Assembly: GCF_001676615.1 (NCBI RefSeq)
Contig: NZ_LYXZ01000022.1
Span: forward strand, 62,001 to 126,000
Source of the DNA: Labrys sp. WJW
GTDB lineage: Bacteria > Pseudomonadota > Alphaproteobacteria > Rhizobiales > Labraceae
DNA length: 64,000 nucleotides
Direction: 5' to 3'
Position 1 is the first letter of the stretch, and each line of letters opens with the position of its first letter. This document shows positions 40,261-49,763 of the stretch, piece by piece. The translations under genes were made by a program, and so were the position numbers. The notes under the pieces were generated by a model, which was not told where the DNA came from, made no database searches, and saw nothing but the letters and a program-made list of their open reading frames with translations.

Positions 40261-41163
40261 TCAGCCGATCGCCATCGCCCGCTTGTGCTCGGCGACTTCA
40301 CCGAACAACCAGTCCTGGAACAGGCTGGCGCCCTGCTTGTTGCCGACGCTGCGGCGCTGGTAGAGATAGATGCCGGCGGGATAGGTATGGCGGGCGCTGA
40401 AGGGAGCGATCAGTCTCCCCTGCTCCAGCAGGTCCTGTGCCATCATGGTATCGGCAAGCGCGATGCCGACGCCATTGATGGTTTCCCGCATGATCGCCGT
40501 GCAATCATCCATGATGCTGCCCGACTTCGACGGGCTGTCCGCAATGCCTTCCTGCTCGAGCCAGCGCTTCCACCGCGTGGTCTCGCATTCATGGATCAGG
40601 TGATGCTGGAGAAGGTCGGCCGGCGAGCGCAGCGGCAGGGGACCGTTCAAAAGCGCGGGCGTGCAGACCGGCGTCAGCACCAGCGGGATCAGCAGCGTCA
40701 GGGCCGGGCCGGCCTTGTAGTCGAACTCGTCGACGATGGCCAAATCGAAATTGGCGCGCTTGCCCGAGGTCATCACCTCCAGGTCGACGGAGGGATGCTG
40801 GCGGCGAAAGGCCGGCAGCCGGTCGGCCAGCCACAGATTGAGCACCGCCGGCACGCACAGCACCCGGACACGATGCGCCTTGCCCTGCCGCGGGCCGTCG
40901 TGAAAGCTAACGTCGTCGGTGGCACGCCAGATCGCCTCGAAGGCCTCCGACAGGCTGCGCGCATAATAGGAGCCGCGCGTCGTCAGGGTGATCTGGCGAA
41001 AGCCGCGCTCGAACAGTTCCTGGCCGAGCGTGGTCTCCAGCGTACGGATATGGCGACTGACGGCAGAAGCCGTCAGATGCAGCTCTTCCGCCGCTTCCTT
41101 GATGCTGCCCAGGCGCGCGGCGGCCTCGAAAGCGCGCATGCCATTGAGTGAGGGGAGTGCCAT
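40261..41163 (-). CDS. LysR-family regulator (GcvA-like) beside the peptide-uptake operon
   Basis: A 300-residue regulator: helix-turn-helix MRAFEAAARLGSIKEAAEEL, then LTASAVSRHIRTLETTLG, with an effector domain (RVRVLCVPAVLNLWLADRLP) after residue 95. It is divergent from the M17 aminopeptidase gene, with 276 bp between, so it probably controls the peptidase/dipeptide-transport genes. The start at 41163 (MALPSLNG) has no Shine-Dalgarno, and a promoter-like pair ends seven bases before it. Confidence 0.88.
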   Translation of the reverse strand: MALPSLNGMRAFEAAARLGSIKEAAEELHLTASAVSRHIRTLETTLGQELFERGFRQITLTTRGSYYARSLSEAFEAIWRATDDVSFHDGPRQGKAHRVRVLCVPAVLNLWLADRLPAFRRQHPSVDLEVMTSGKRANFDLAIVDEFDYKAGPALTLLIPLVLTPVCTPALLNGPLPLRSPADLLQHHLIHECETTRWKRWLEQEGIADSPSKSGSIMDDCTAIMRETINGVGIALADTMMAQDLLEQGRLIAPFSARHTYPAGIYLYQRRSVGNKQGASLFQDWLFGEVAEHKRAMAIG

Positions 41164-41199
41164 GCGCCGATGATGAATTGTCGGATGAGTTTTTGTCAA
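41164..41199 (-). promoter_or_regulatory. Promoter of the LysR gene, possibly leaderless
   Basis: On the minus strand TTGACA (41194-41199), a 17-bp spacer and TCATCA (41171-41176) are followed after seven bases by the ATG at 41163. Transcription would then begin at or next to the start codon, which agrees with the absence of a ribosome-binding site. Confidence 0.45.
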
Positions 41200-41439
41200 T
41201 CGACGTGGACGAAATTGGCGTTTGATCGCCCGCCAGCTTCGGGGATACCGAAGAAGGACCAAGTCGTCACGACAAAGCGACCATAGGGGACATCGGCACC
41301 GCACCGCTGCAAGAGGCGGTCGCGGCTCTGCGCATGCGCCAGAACTCCAGATCGAACGGCAACGGCCGGGCGCTGGAGCGGTGATATGCGCCGGATGGCT
41401 ACCCGCGCGTCGCGCTGCAATGAAGGAGCCTTCCGTCCG

Positions 41440-42963
41440 ATGCCGCAATCTCCAGTACCCGTGTTCGAGCCGGCAGACGGGGTCCCCTCCACAGCCACCA
41501 CCATCGTGGTCCTGAAAGCTGCCGGGCAGGAACTCGGCCCCCGGGCTGCGGCCCTGGACGTCGAAATGGGCGGCCTTCTGTCCCAGGTCTGCGCCGACCC
41601 TGCCACACTCGCCGCATCCGGCACCTGCACCGACATCTTCGCACCACCGGCGGCATCGGCCCGGCGGGTGATCGTGCTGGCCCTGGGCAAGGCCGAGACG
41701 CTCGACGCCTTGTCGCTGGCGCGCGCCGGCGGCGTGCTCGCCGCGCATCTGGAAAGCAAGGACATCGGCGAGGCGACGCTCGTCCTCGATCCCATCGCCG
41801 GCGCCAATCTGTCCGGGGCGGAGATCCTGGCACGCGTCGCGCTCGGCATCCGCTTGCGCCGCTACCGCTTCGACCTGCGCAACAAGCGTCCGGTGGCTGA
41901 GGCGGATCAGGCCTGGCAGCTGGCACTGGTCGGCGCCGGCAAAGCCGAACTTGCCGCAGCGCTGGCGCGGACCAATGCCATCGCCGAGGGCGTCGACTAT
42001 GCCCGCACCCTGGTCAATCTGCCGCCGAACCATCTTCATCCCGACAGTTTCCCCGATCACCTCGACGCCTTGCGCGGTGTCGGGATCGAGGTCGAGATCC
42101 TCGACGCGGCGCGGCTGAAGGAACTCGGCATGAATGCGCTGCTCGCCGTCGGTTCCGGCTCGGCCCGCGCCCCACGCGTCGCCGTGCTGCGTTATCGCGG
42201 CAAGGGCTCGGGCGAGCAGCCGCTCGCCTTCGTCGGCAAGGGCGTCTGCTTCGATTCAGGCGGCCTGTGCATAAAGGGCGGCGCCCAGATGTTCGACATG
42301 AAGGCCGACATGGGCGGTGCGGCCGCAGTGGTCGGCCTCCTGCTGGCACTCGCCCGGCAGGGCAGCCCCGTCCACGCCGTGGGCGTGCTCGGCATCGCCG
42401 AGAACCTGCCCTCGGGTACCGCGCTCAAGCCGCGCGAGATCATCACCACCGCCTCGGGCCAGACCGTGGAGATCTTCGACACGGACGCAGAGGGACGCTT
42501 GCTCCTGGCCGACTGCCTCCATTACGCCGCCTCGCGCTTCGAACCCTCGGTGATCGTCGATCTCGCCACCCTGACCTATTCGGTGATGCGGGGCCTCGGA
42601 TCGGTCTTCGCCGGCCTGTTCAGCACGGACAATGCCATCGCCGCGCAGATGATCGCAGCCGGGGAAACCGTCGGCGAGCGATTCTGGCAATTGCCGCTCG
42701 ACCGCGCCTATGACGAGGGCCTGTATTCGCCCTTCGCCGATCTCAGGCATCATGCCAAGGACATGGAAGACGGCGATGCCCCCTATGCCGCGGCCTTCCT
42801 GCGCCATTTCACGCAAGGCCGCCCCTGGGTCCATCTCGACATCGCCGGCAAGGAGCTGGCCGACAGCGACCGGCCCCTGGGCCGGCAGGGCGCCACGGCT
42901 TTCGGCGTGCAGATGCTGGAAGAATGGGTCCATAACCTGAATGGGAAGCACAATGTCGCTTGA
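41440..42963 (+). CDS. Leucyl aminopeptidase, M17 family
   Basis: A 507-residue cytosolic aminopeptidase. The N-terminal macro-like domain is weakly conserved. The catalytic domain has VGKGVCFDSGGLCIKGG near residue 265 and DMKADMGGAA near 285, supplying the Lys and Asp metal ligands. FDTDAEGRLLLAD near 347 is the family signature with Asp in place of the usual first Asn; its metal-binding Asp and Glu are kept. The start at 41440 has GAAGGAG upstream. It overlaps the next hydrolase gene by 11 bases and heads an apparent peptide-scavenging operon. Confidence 0.9.
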   Translation: MPQSPVPVFEPADGVPSTATTIVVLKAAGQELGPRAAALDVEMGGLLSQVCADPATLAASGTCTDIFAPPAASARRVIVLALGKAETLDALSLARAGGVLAAHLESKDIGEATLVLDPIAGANLSGAEILARVALGIRLRRYRFDLRNKRPVAEADQAWQLALVGAGKAELAAALARTNAIAEGVDYARTLVNLPPNHLHPDSFPDHLDALRGVGIEVEILDAARLKELGMNALLAVGSGSARAPRVAVLRYRGKGSGEQPLAFVGKGVCFDSGGLCIKGGAQMFDMKADMGGAAAVVGLLLALARQGSPVHAVGVLGIAENLPSGTALKPREIITTASGQTVEIFDTDAEGRLLLADCLHYAASRFEPSVIVDLATLTYSVMRGLGSVFAGLFSTDNAIAAQMIAAGETVGERFWQLPLDRAYDEGLYSPFADLRHHAKDMEDGDAPYAAAFLRHFTQGRPWVHLDIAGKELADSDRPLGRQGATAFGVQMLEEWVHNLNGKHNVA

Positions 42964-43858
42964 GATCATCAGCCGGGAAGGCCGGGCAGCCTTCCGGGAC
43001 TACGAGACCTGGTATCGCATCAGCGGCGTACCCGGTGGCGACAAGGCGCCGGTGGTGATCCTGCATGGCGGCCCTGGCGTCGCCCACAACTACGTCGACG
43101 CCTACAAGCTGCTCGCCCGCGACGGGCGGGCCGTCATCCATTACGACCAGCTCGGCTGCGGCAACTCCACTTTGCTGCCGGAGAAGGGTGCCGATTTCTG
43201 GACGCCGCAGCTGTTCATCGCCGAGCTCGAGAACCTGGTCGATCACCTCGGCATCCGCTCGGGCTTCCATGTGCTCGGCCAGAGCTGGGGCGGCATGCTG
43301 GGCGCCGAATATGCCGTGACCCAGCCTGAGGGACTGAAGTCGCTCACCATCGCCAACTCCCCGGCCTCGATGAAACTGTGGGTGGAGGAAGCCAATCGCC
43401 TGCGTGCCGAGTTGCCCCCCGACGTGCAGGACACGCTGACCCGGCACGAGCAGGCCGGCACCACGGATGCCGCCGAGTATCAGGAGGCAACCATGGTGTT
43501 CTACGAGCGCCATGTCTGCCGCGTCGTGCCCTTCCCGCCGGAGGTGGCGGCGAGCTTTGCCCAGGTGGCCCGCAATCCCACCGTCTACAATGTGATGAAC
43601 GGCCCCAACGAGTTCCATGTCATCGGCACGCTGAAGAGCTGGAGCGTCATCGACCGCCTGCCGGCCGTCGACGTGCCGACGCTGATCCTCTCCGGGCGCC
43701 ATGACGAGGCCACCCCCGCGACCGTGCAGCCCTACAAGGACGGCATCGAGGGATCGCGCTGGGAGATCTTCGAGCATTCCAGCCACATGCCGCATGTGGA
43801 AGAGCAAGAAAAATGCATGCGGGTGGTCGGGGACTTCCTCAACCAGCACGACCGATAG
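42953..43858 (+). CDS. Proline iminopeptidase-like alpha/beta hydrolase (S33)
   Basis: A 301-residue cytosolic hydrolase: HGGPG near residue 41 (the proline-iminopeptidase signature), DQLGCGNS near 66, nucleophile elbow GQSWGGMLG near 107, catalytic Asp in SGRHDEATP near 247 and His in HSSHMPHVE near 276. It would remove N-terminal Pro or another residue from peptides. It lies between the M17 aminopeptidase and the dipeptide binding protein, supporting a peptide substrate. Start 42953 has GGGAAG upstream. Confidence 0.9.
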   Translation: MSLEIISREGRAAFRDYETWYRISGVPGGDKAPVVILHGGPGVAHNYVDAYKLLARDGRAVIHYDQLGCGNSTLLPEKGADFWTPQLFIAELENLVDHLGIRSGFHVLGQSWGGMLGAEYAVTQPEGLKSLTIANSPASMKLWVEEANRLRAELPPDVQDTLTRHEQAGTTDAAEYQEATMVFYERHVCRVVPFPPEVAASFAQVARNPTVYNVMNGPNEFHVIGTLKSWSVIDRLPAVDVPTLILSGRHDEATPATVQPYKDGIEGSRWEIFEHSSHMPHVEEQEKCMRVVGDFLNQHDR

Positions 43859-43882
43859 ACACTTCACAAGAGGGGATCGACG

Positions 43883-45544
43883 ATGAAGAAACTGCTTTTG
43901 GCCGCCACGGCCTCGGCCTTGCTGGCCGGCTCCTGGCTTGCACCGGCCCAGGCCGAATATCTCAAGGAGCACCGCGGCGGCACCATACGCCTGCTGGCCC
44001 GCTCGGCGGCCGGGACCCTCGATCCGCACATCAACTACACCGACCAGGGCTGGCAGATGTACCAGCCGGTCTATGACGGGCTGGTGATCTTCCGCAAGGC
44101 GGAAGGCAAGGACGGCTTTTCGGTGGTGCCCGACCTCGCCGAGGCGCTGCCTACCGTCAGCAATGACGGCAAGACCTTCACCTTCAAGCTGCGCAAGGGC
44201 ATCAAGTTCTCGAACGGACAGGATCTCGGCGTGAAGGACGTCGTCGCCTCGTTCCAGCGCATCTTCAAGATTTCCGGCCCGACCTCCGGTACCTTCTATG
44301 CCGGCCTCGTCGGGGCCGACAAATGCCTGGCCGACACCAAGAGCTGCACGCTGGAAGGCGGCGTCGTCGCCGACGAGGCGGCCGGCACCATCACCCTCAA
44401 CCTGACCAAGCCGGATGCCGAGCTCCTCTACAAGCTCGCCTTGCCGCATGCGGTGATCCTGCCTGCCGATACGCCGGCCGAGGACGTGGGCTCCCGCCCC
44501 ATTCCCAGCACCGGCCCCTACATGATCTCGGCCTTCGATCCCAACAAGGGCATGACGCTCTCGCGCAACCCCAACTTCAAGCAGTGGAGCGAAGAGGCCC
44601 AGCCCGACGGCTATCCGGATGCCGTCCAGTATGATTTCGGCCTGTCGGAGGAAGCGGCCGTGACCGCGATCCAGAACGGGGAAGCCGACTGGATGTTCGA
44701 CCCGCTGCCGAGCGACCGGCTCGCCGAACTCGGCACCAAGTTCAAGGACCAGCTCCATATCTCGCCGCTGTCGGCCTGGTGGTATGCCCCGCTGAACACG
44801 CGCCTCGCCCCCTTCGACAACGAGAAGGCCCGCCAGGCCGTCGCCTTCGCCATCGACCGCAACACGCTGGTCAAGCTGTTCGGCGGCAAGGTGCTGGCCT
44901 CGCCGGTCTGCCAGGTGCTGCCGCCCGACTTCCCCGGCCATGAGGACTATTGCCCCTTCACCAAGAATCCGGGCGCCAAATGGTCGGCTCCCGATCTCGA
45001 CAAGGCCAAGCAGCTCGTGGAGGAATCCGGCACCAAGGGCCAGAAGGTCACCATCATCGTCGAGGACACCGCCGTTTCGCGCTCCATCGGCGTCTATCTG
45101 CAGAGTGTGCTGACCAGCATCGGCTATGTCGCCGACGTCAAGCCGATCTCGACCAACATCCAGTTCACCTACATCCAGAACACCAACAACAAGGTGCAGA
45201 TGTCGGTGAGCCAGTGGTACAAGGACTATCCTGCGGCTTCGGACTTCCTGAACATCCTGTTCGGCTGCGCCTCCTTCCGTGAGGGCTCGGACGCCTCGAT
45301 CAACATCTCCGGCTTCTGCGACAAGGACATCGACGCCAAGATGCAGAAGGCGCTGGACCTCGGCGTCACCGACCAGAAGGCCGCCGACAAGATGTGGGCC
45401 GAGATCGACAGGCAGATCACCGACAAGGCGCCGGCCGTCGGCCTGTTCACGCCCAAGCGCCTCGATTTCGTCAGCAAGCGCGTCGGCAACTTCAAGTTCA
45501 ACCCGCAGTTCAACTGGATGGTCACCCAGGCCTGGGTCCAGTGA
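43883..45544 (+). CDS. Periplasmic peptide-binding protein (DppA/OppA family 5)
   Basis: A 553-residue family-5 solute-binding protein with a clear Sec signal (LLLAATASALLAGSWLAPAQA). The mature part begins with the family pattern GGTIRLLARSAAGTLDPHIN, then YDGLVIFRKAEGKDGFSVVP and LAEALPTVSNDGKTFTFKLR. It contains three Cys-bearing surface loops, for example near CLADTKSCTLEGG. It serves the following permeases and ATPases in importing di/oligopeptides or similar compounds. Confidence 0.92.
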   Translation: MKKLLLAATASALLAGSWLAPAQAEYLKEHRGGTIRLLARSAAGTLDPHINYTDQGWQMYQPVYDGLVIFRKAEGKDGFSVVPDLAEALPTVSNDGKTFTFKLRKGIKFSNGQDLGVKDVVASFQRIFKISGPTSGTFYAGLVGADKCLADTKSCTLEGGVVADEAAGTITLNLTKPDAELLYKLALPHAVILPADTPAEDVGSRPIPSTGPYMISAFDPNKGMTLSRNPNFKQWSEEAQPDGYPDAVQYDFGLSEEAAVTAIQNGEADWMFDPLPSDRLAELGTKFKDQLHISPLSAWWYAPLNTRLAPFDNEKARQAVAFAIDRNTLVKLFGGKVLASPVCQVLPPDFPGHEDYCPFTKNPGAKWSAPDLDKAKQLVEESGTKGQKVTIIVEDTAVSRSIGVYLQSVLTSIGYVADVKPISTNIQFTYIQNTNNKVQMSVSQWYKDYPAASDFLNILFGCASFREGSDASINISGFCDKDIDAKMQKALDLGVTDQKAADKMWAEIDRQITDKAPAVGLFTPKRLDFVSKRVGNFKFNPQFNWMVTQAWVQ

Positions 45545-45564
45545 CGCACTGCGAGGGCACGTCC

Positions 45565-46581
45565 ATGGCGAACGAAGCCATTGCCATACCGTACAAGACG
45601 CGAGGGCCCTGGGCCCTCGCTTTCGTGAAGCTCAGGCGCAACCGGGCGGCGATGGCCTCCCTCGCGCTCTTCCTCCTGATCGTGATCGCCTGCCTCAGCG
45701 CACCGCTCTATGCGCGCTGGGCGGGGGTGGATCCCTTCGCCTCGACGCTCGACGCCGTCATCCAGATCGACGGCGCCGAAGTCCCGGTGATGGAGCAGTC
45801 GACGGAGGGGCTCGGGCTCGGCTACACGCCGATCGGCCCGACCTGGCGGCTCGGCACTTATTTCCTCGGCGCCGACGGCCAGGGCCGCGACGTCATGGCA
45901 CGGCTTCTCTATGGCGGCCTCAACTCGCTGATGATCGCGGGGGCCGCCACCATCTTCACGTTGATCTTCGGCACGGCGGCGGGCCTGAGCGCCGGCTATT
46001 TCGGCGGCATCGTCGACACCGTGCTGTCGCGCTTCCTCGACGTGTTGTGGGCCTTCCCCATCTATCTGCTGGCGATATCGCTTTCCATCGTCACCATCGC
46101 ACAGGGCATTTCCATCGGCCCTATCGTGATCGAATCCGGCAGCCTGTGGCTGCCGATCATCATCATCGGCATCGTCTACGTGCCCTATGTGGCGCGGCCC
46201 ATCCGTGGGCAGGTGCTGTCGCTGCGCAGATCCGAATTCGTGCTCGCCGCCATCAATCTGGGCGTACCGGGACCGCGCATCCTCTGGCGCGACATCCTGC
46301 CCAACATCACCACGACCCTGATCGTCTTCGTACCGCTGATGATGGCGCTGAACATGCTGACGGAATCGGCGCTCTCCTTCCTGTCGATCGGCGTGCAGCC
46401 GCCGGCGGCGAGCTGGGGCACCATCATCCAGGACGGGCAGGCGCTGCTCTATACGCGCCCTGCGGTCGCCCTGGCGCCGGGCATCATCATCGCCCTTTCG
46501 GTGATGGCGCTCAACGTCTTCGGCGACGGCCTGCGTGACGCGCTCGACCCGCGTTCCAAGGTTCAATTGGGGCGCGACTGA
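45565..46581 (+). CDS. Peptide ABC transporter permease (DppC-like)
   Basis: A 338-residue inner-membrane permease. The N-terminal OppC-type segment (FVKLRRNRAAMASLALFLLI) precedes a long periplasmic loop, then LGADGQGRDVMARLLYGG, a DppC hallmark. The EAA-like loop follows near residue 232 (EFVLAAINLGVPGPRILWRD). In this operon the C-type permease precedes the B-type, the reverse of the enterobacterial order. Its stop shares one base with the next start. Confidence 0.92.
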   Translation: MANEAIAIPYKTRGPWALAFVKLRRNRAAMASLALFLLIVIACLSAPLYARWAGVDPFASTLDAVIQIDGAEVPVMEQSTEGLGLGYTPIGPTWRLGTYFLGADGQGRDVMARLLYGGLNSLMIAGAATIFTLIFGTAAGLSAGYFGGIVDTVLSRFLDVLWAFPIYLLAISLSIVTIAQGISIGPIVIESGSLWLPIIIIGIVYVPYVARPIRGQVLSLRRSEFVLAAINLGVPGPRILWRDILPNITTTLIVFVPLMMALNMLTESALSFLSIGVQPPAASWGTIIQDGQALLYTRPAVALAPGIIIALSVMALNVFGDGLRDALDPRSKVQLGRD

Positions 46582-47552
46582 TGATCTATGCCATCCTGCG
46601 CCGCTTCGGCCAGATGCTGTTCGTGATGTTCGGCATCTCGGTCATCGTCTTCCTGATCTTCTTCGCCACGCCCGGCGCCGATCCGGCGGCGCGCATCGCC
46701 GGCCGCAACGCTTCCCCCGAGGTACTGGCGGCGGTGCGTCACAATTTCGGCTTCGATCAGCCGCTCTATGTCCAGTACGGCCTGATGATGCAGAAGATCT
46801 TCATCACCGGCGACCTCACCTCCTTCGTCAATCGCGGCTGGAAGGTGGTGCCGGCCGTGCTGGATTCCATTCCCGTCACGCTCTCGCTGGTGTTCGGCGC
46901 GGCCGTGCTGTGGGTCGTGGTCTCCGTGATCATCGGCATGGTCGCCGCCGCCACCCGCAACAGCTGGATCGACAGGCTCTTGATGGCGGCAGGGCTGATC
47001 GGCATTTCCATGCCGGTCTACTGGCTGGGCGAGGTGATGAACCTGATCACCCAGAGCCGCTACCATGACACCTGGCTGTTCGGCTGGGTGCCGCCGCTCG
47101 GCTACAAGAACCTCCTCGACGATCCCAAGGGCTGGTTCCTCACTCTGGTCATCCCCTGGGTCACGCTCGCCGTGCTCTACATCGGCATCTATGGACGCGT
47201 GCTGCGGGCGGCGATCATCGAATCCCTGCAGGAAGACTATATCCGTACCGCCCGCGCCAAGGGCCTGTCGGAGACGCGCATATTGCTGCGCCATGCGCTC
47301 AGGACCTCGCTGATTGCCTTCGTCACCTTGTTCGGCCTGGATTTCGGGGCGCTGGTGGGCGGCTCCGCCTTGCTGACCGAGGTGGTGTTCGGCCTGCACG
47401 GCATCGGCAAGCTCACTTATGACGCGCTGCAGAACCTCGATCTGCCGATGATCATGGCAACCGTGATGTATGCCTCCATGTTCGTGGTCGTGGCCAATGC
47501 CGTCGTCGACTTCGTCTATATTCTCCTCGATCCGCGCGTGAGGACGTCATGA
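46581..47552 (+). CDS. Peptide ABC transporter permease (DppB-like)
   Basis: A 323-residue permease with the DppB opening ILRRFGQMLFVMFGISVIVF and the GADPAARIAGRNASPE segment. The cytoplasmic loop DYIRTARAKGLSETRILLRH is near residue 220 and GSALLTEVVFGLHGIGKLTY near 258. It overlaps the next gene by four bases. Confidence 0.93.
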   Translation: MIYAILRRFGQMLFVMFGISVIVFLIFFATPGADPAARIAGRNASPEVLAAVRHNFGFDQPLYVQYGLMMQKIFITGDLTSFVNRGWKVVPAVLDSIPVTLSLVFGAAVLWVVVSVIIGMVAAATRNSWIDRLLMAAGLIGISMPVYWLGEVMNLITQSRYHDTWLFGWVPPLGYKNLLDDPKGWFLTLVIPWVTLAVLYIGIYGRVLRAAIIESLQEDYIRTARAKGLSETRILLRHALRTSLIAFVTLFGLDFGALVGGSALLTEVVFGLHGIGKLTYDALQNLDLPMIMATVMYASMFVVVANAVVDFVYILLDPRVRTS

Positions 47553-48508
47553 TGCTGTCCGTACGCGACCTGCGGGTCTCCTTCCGCACCGATGACGGCC
47601 TGGTCCGTGCCATCGACGGCGTTTCCTTCGACCTCGCCGAAGGCGAGATCCTCGGCGTCGTCGGCGAATCCGGCTCCGGCAAGACCGTGTCGCTCCTGGC
47701 CGTGATGGGCCTGATCACCGACCCGAATGCGAAAATCGAAGGTTCGATCCGCTACAAGGGCCGGGAACTGGTCGGCCTGCCCGCCCGGGAGCTGCGGCGC
47801 CTGCGCGGCAACGAGATCGCCATGATCTTCCAGGACCCGATGACGGCGCTGACGCCGGTCTACACCATCGGCTGGCAGATCGCCGAGCAGATCCAGGCCC
47901 ATCGCAGGGTCAGCAAGGCCAAGGCGCTGGAACGCGTGGAGGAATTGCTGGCGGAGGTGAACTTCCCCAATCCGCGCGAGGCGATGTCGCGCTATCCCCA
48001 CCAGCTTTCCGGCGGCATGCGCCAGCGCGCCGTGATCGCCATGGCCCTGTCCTGCGACCCGGCCTTGCTGGTGGCGGACGAACCCACCACGGCGCTCGAC
48101 GTCACCGTGCAGGCCGGTATCCTCGATCTCGTGCGCAAGCTGCGCTCGACCCATAATTCGGCCGTCGTCTTCATCACGCACGACATGGGCGTGGTCTCCG
48201 AACTCGCCGACCGGGTCATGGTGATGTATGCGGGCCGCGTGGTGGAGCGCGGCAGCCGGGCGGCGTTGTTCTCCGAGCCGCGTCATCCCTATACGCGGGC
48301 CCTCCTGGGCTCGATCCCGCCGCTGACCGGCGAGAAGCCCAGACGCCTGCCGGCCATTCCCGGCTCGCCGCCGTCACTGCTCAGGCTGCCGCAGGGTTGC
48401 GCCTTCGGCCCTCGCTGTCCGGTACGCTACGAGCCCTGCCAGGCAGACAAGCCCGGTCTCGGCAGCGGCATGCACGCCGCCGCTTGCTTCCGGGTGGCGC
48501 AAGCATGA
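47549..48508 (+). CDS. Peptide ABC transporter ATPase (DppD-like)
   Basis: A 319-residue ABC ATPase: Walker A GESGSGKTV near residue 35, signature LSGGMRQRAVIAMAL near 152, Walker B LLVADEPTTALD, H-loop FITHDMGVV. The C-terminal oligopeptide/dipeptide domain has the iron-sulfur-type Cys set (CAFGPRCPVRYEPC). It overlaps the second ATPase by four bases. Confidence 0.93.
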   Translation: MMLSVRDLRVSFRTDDGLVRAIDGVSFDLAEGEILGVVGESGSGKTVSLLAVMGLITDPNAKIEGSIRYKGRELVGLPARELRRLRGNEIAMIFQDPMTALTPVYTIGWQIAEQIQAHRRVSKAKALERVEELLAEVNFPNPREAMSRYPHQLSGGMRQRAVIAMALSCDPALLVADEPTTALDVTVQAGILDLVRKLRSTHNSAVVFITHDMGVVSELADRVMVMYAGRVVERGSRAALFSEPRHPYTRALLGSIPPLTGEKPRRLPAIPGSPPSLLRLPQGCAFGPRCPVRYEPCQADKPGLGSGMHAAACFRVAQA

Positions 48509-49506
48509 GCGGACAAATGACAGACAGGAACCAGCCGATCCTCGAAACGCGCGCGCTCGGCAAGCGCTTCTCGATCGGCAGCCGCTTTTCCTCGGAAGGC
48601 CGGCGCACCGTCCATGCGGTCGACAACGTCTCCCTCACCGTGCGGCGTGGCGAGACCGTCGGGCTCGTCGGGGAATCGGGCTGCGGCAAGTCCACTTTGG
48701 CCCGTTGCCTGGTCCGGCTCTACGACATCTCCGATGGCCAGCTCATCTTCGAGGGCGACGACATCACCGGCAAGTCGCTGGCCGAGCTCCGTCCGCTGCG
48801 GCGCCGGCTGCAGATGGTGTTCCAGGACCCATCGGCTTCGCTCAACCCGCGCCGGCGCGTCGGCGACCTGGTGGCGGAGCCGCTGCGCATCCACACCAGG
48901 CTGTCCTCCGCCGAGATCACCAAACGCGTGGCGGAGCTGTTCGATCTCGTCGGGCTGCTGCCGGATCACGTCATGCGCTACCCGCACGAATTCTCCGGCG
49001 GCCAGCGCCAGCGCGTCGGCATCGCCCGCGCCATCGCGCTCAATCCGGACCTGGTGGTGCTGGACGAACCGGTCTCGGCCCTCGACGTGTCGGTGCAGGC
49101 ACAGATCGTCAACCTCCTGGCCGATCTCCAGGAGAAGCTGAACCTCACCTATGTCTTCATCGCCCACGACCTGTCGGTGGTAAGGCAGGTCTCGACCCGG
49201 ATCGCGGTGATGTATCTCGGCTCCATCGTCGAGGAAGGGCCGGCCGAAGAGGTGTTCTCCACCCCGGCGCATCCCTACAGCCAGGCCCTGATCTCGGCGG
49301 TTCCCATCGTGGAGACCACGCCAAGCGGCACGCGCAAGCGCATCATCCTCACCGGTGACGTGCCGAGCCCGCTCAAGCCGCCATCGGGCTGCCGCTTCCA
49401 CCCGCGCTGTCCGGTCGCCCAGGACCGCTGCCGTACGGAGCGCCCGCAGATGCGGGACTACGGCCCCGGCCGCAAGATCGCCTGCCACTTCCCCGTTGCT
49501 TCATAG
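48505..49506 (+). CDS. Peptide ABC transporter ATPase (DppF-like)
   Basis: A 333-residue ABC ATPase: Walker A GESGCGKST near residue 52, signature FSGGQRQRVGIARAI near 163, Walker B LVVLDEPVSALD, H-loop FIAHDLSVV, and a C-terminal peptide-transport domain (GCRFHPRCPVAQDRC). The last gene of the operon. Start 48505 lies in the ATGA overlap with the DppD-like gene; a longer frame from 48397 is a passage through that gene. Confidence 0.93.
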   Translation: MSGQMTDRNQPILETRALGKRFSIGSRFSSEGRRTVHAVDNVSLTVRRGETVGLVGESGCGKSTLARCLVRLYDISDGQLIFEGDDITGKSLAELRPLRRRLQMVFQDPSASLNPRRRVGDLVAEPLRIHTRLSSAEITKRVAELFDLVGLLPDHVMRYPHEFSGGQRQRVGIARAIALNPDLVVLDEPVSALDVSVQAQIVNLLADLQEKLNLTYVFIAHDLSVVRQVSTRIAVMYLGSIVEEGPAEEVFSTPAHPYSQALISAVPIVETTPSGTRKRIILTGDVPSPLKPPSGCRFHPRCPVAQDRCRTERPQMRDYGPGRKIACHFPVAS

Positions 49507-49561
49507 GTCCTCCCTTCAGGGTCCTTGAAAAAACGGGAGCAAGGCCAGATAGGGCGTCGCG

Positions 49562-49689
49562 ACCCCTCATCCGCCCCTATGGGGCACCTTCTCCCGCAAG
49601 GGGAGAAGGGACCGGCTGGCGTGGCGCCTTCCAAACTGATTCCCTTCTCCCCTTGCGGGAGAAGGTGCCGGCAGGCGGATGAGGGGTTG
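49562..49689. repeat. Intergenic palindrome, family E
   Basis: ACCCCTCATCCGCC...GGCACCTTCTCCCGCAAGGG and its inverse CCCTTGCGGGAGAAGGTGCC...GGCGGATGAGGGGT, with arms of about 48 bp around a 30-bp centre. It lies between convergent DppF-like and LysR genes. Confidence 0.85.
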
Positions 49690-49763
49690 CAGCACTTCAG
49701 GCCTCGTCGTCCTAAAAAAGGGACTGCCTCTTACGGCAAACTACACAAGGGTTTGTGCTGCCC

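Noticed and set aside
40261..42060. A 599-residue protein ending in the LysR domain
   Set aside because: The extra N-terminal part is antisense to the M17 aminopeptidase. The LysR helix-turn-helix begins properly at 41163.
42809..44941. 710-codon minus-strand open frame
   Set aside because: It covers the M17 peptidase end, the iminopeptidase and much of the peptide-binding protein in antisense. No protein-like motif.
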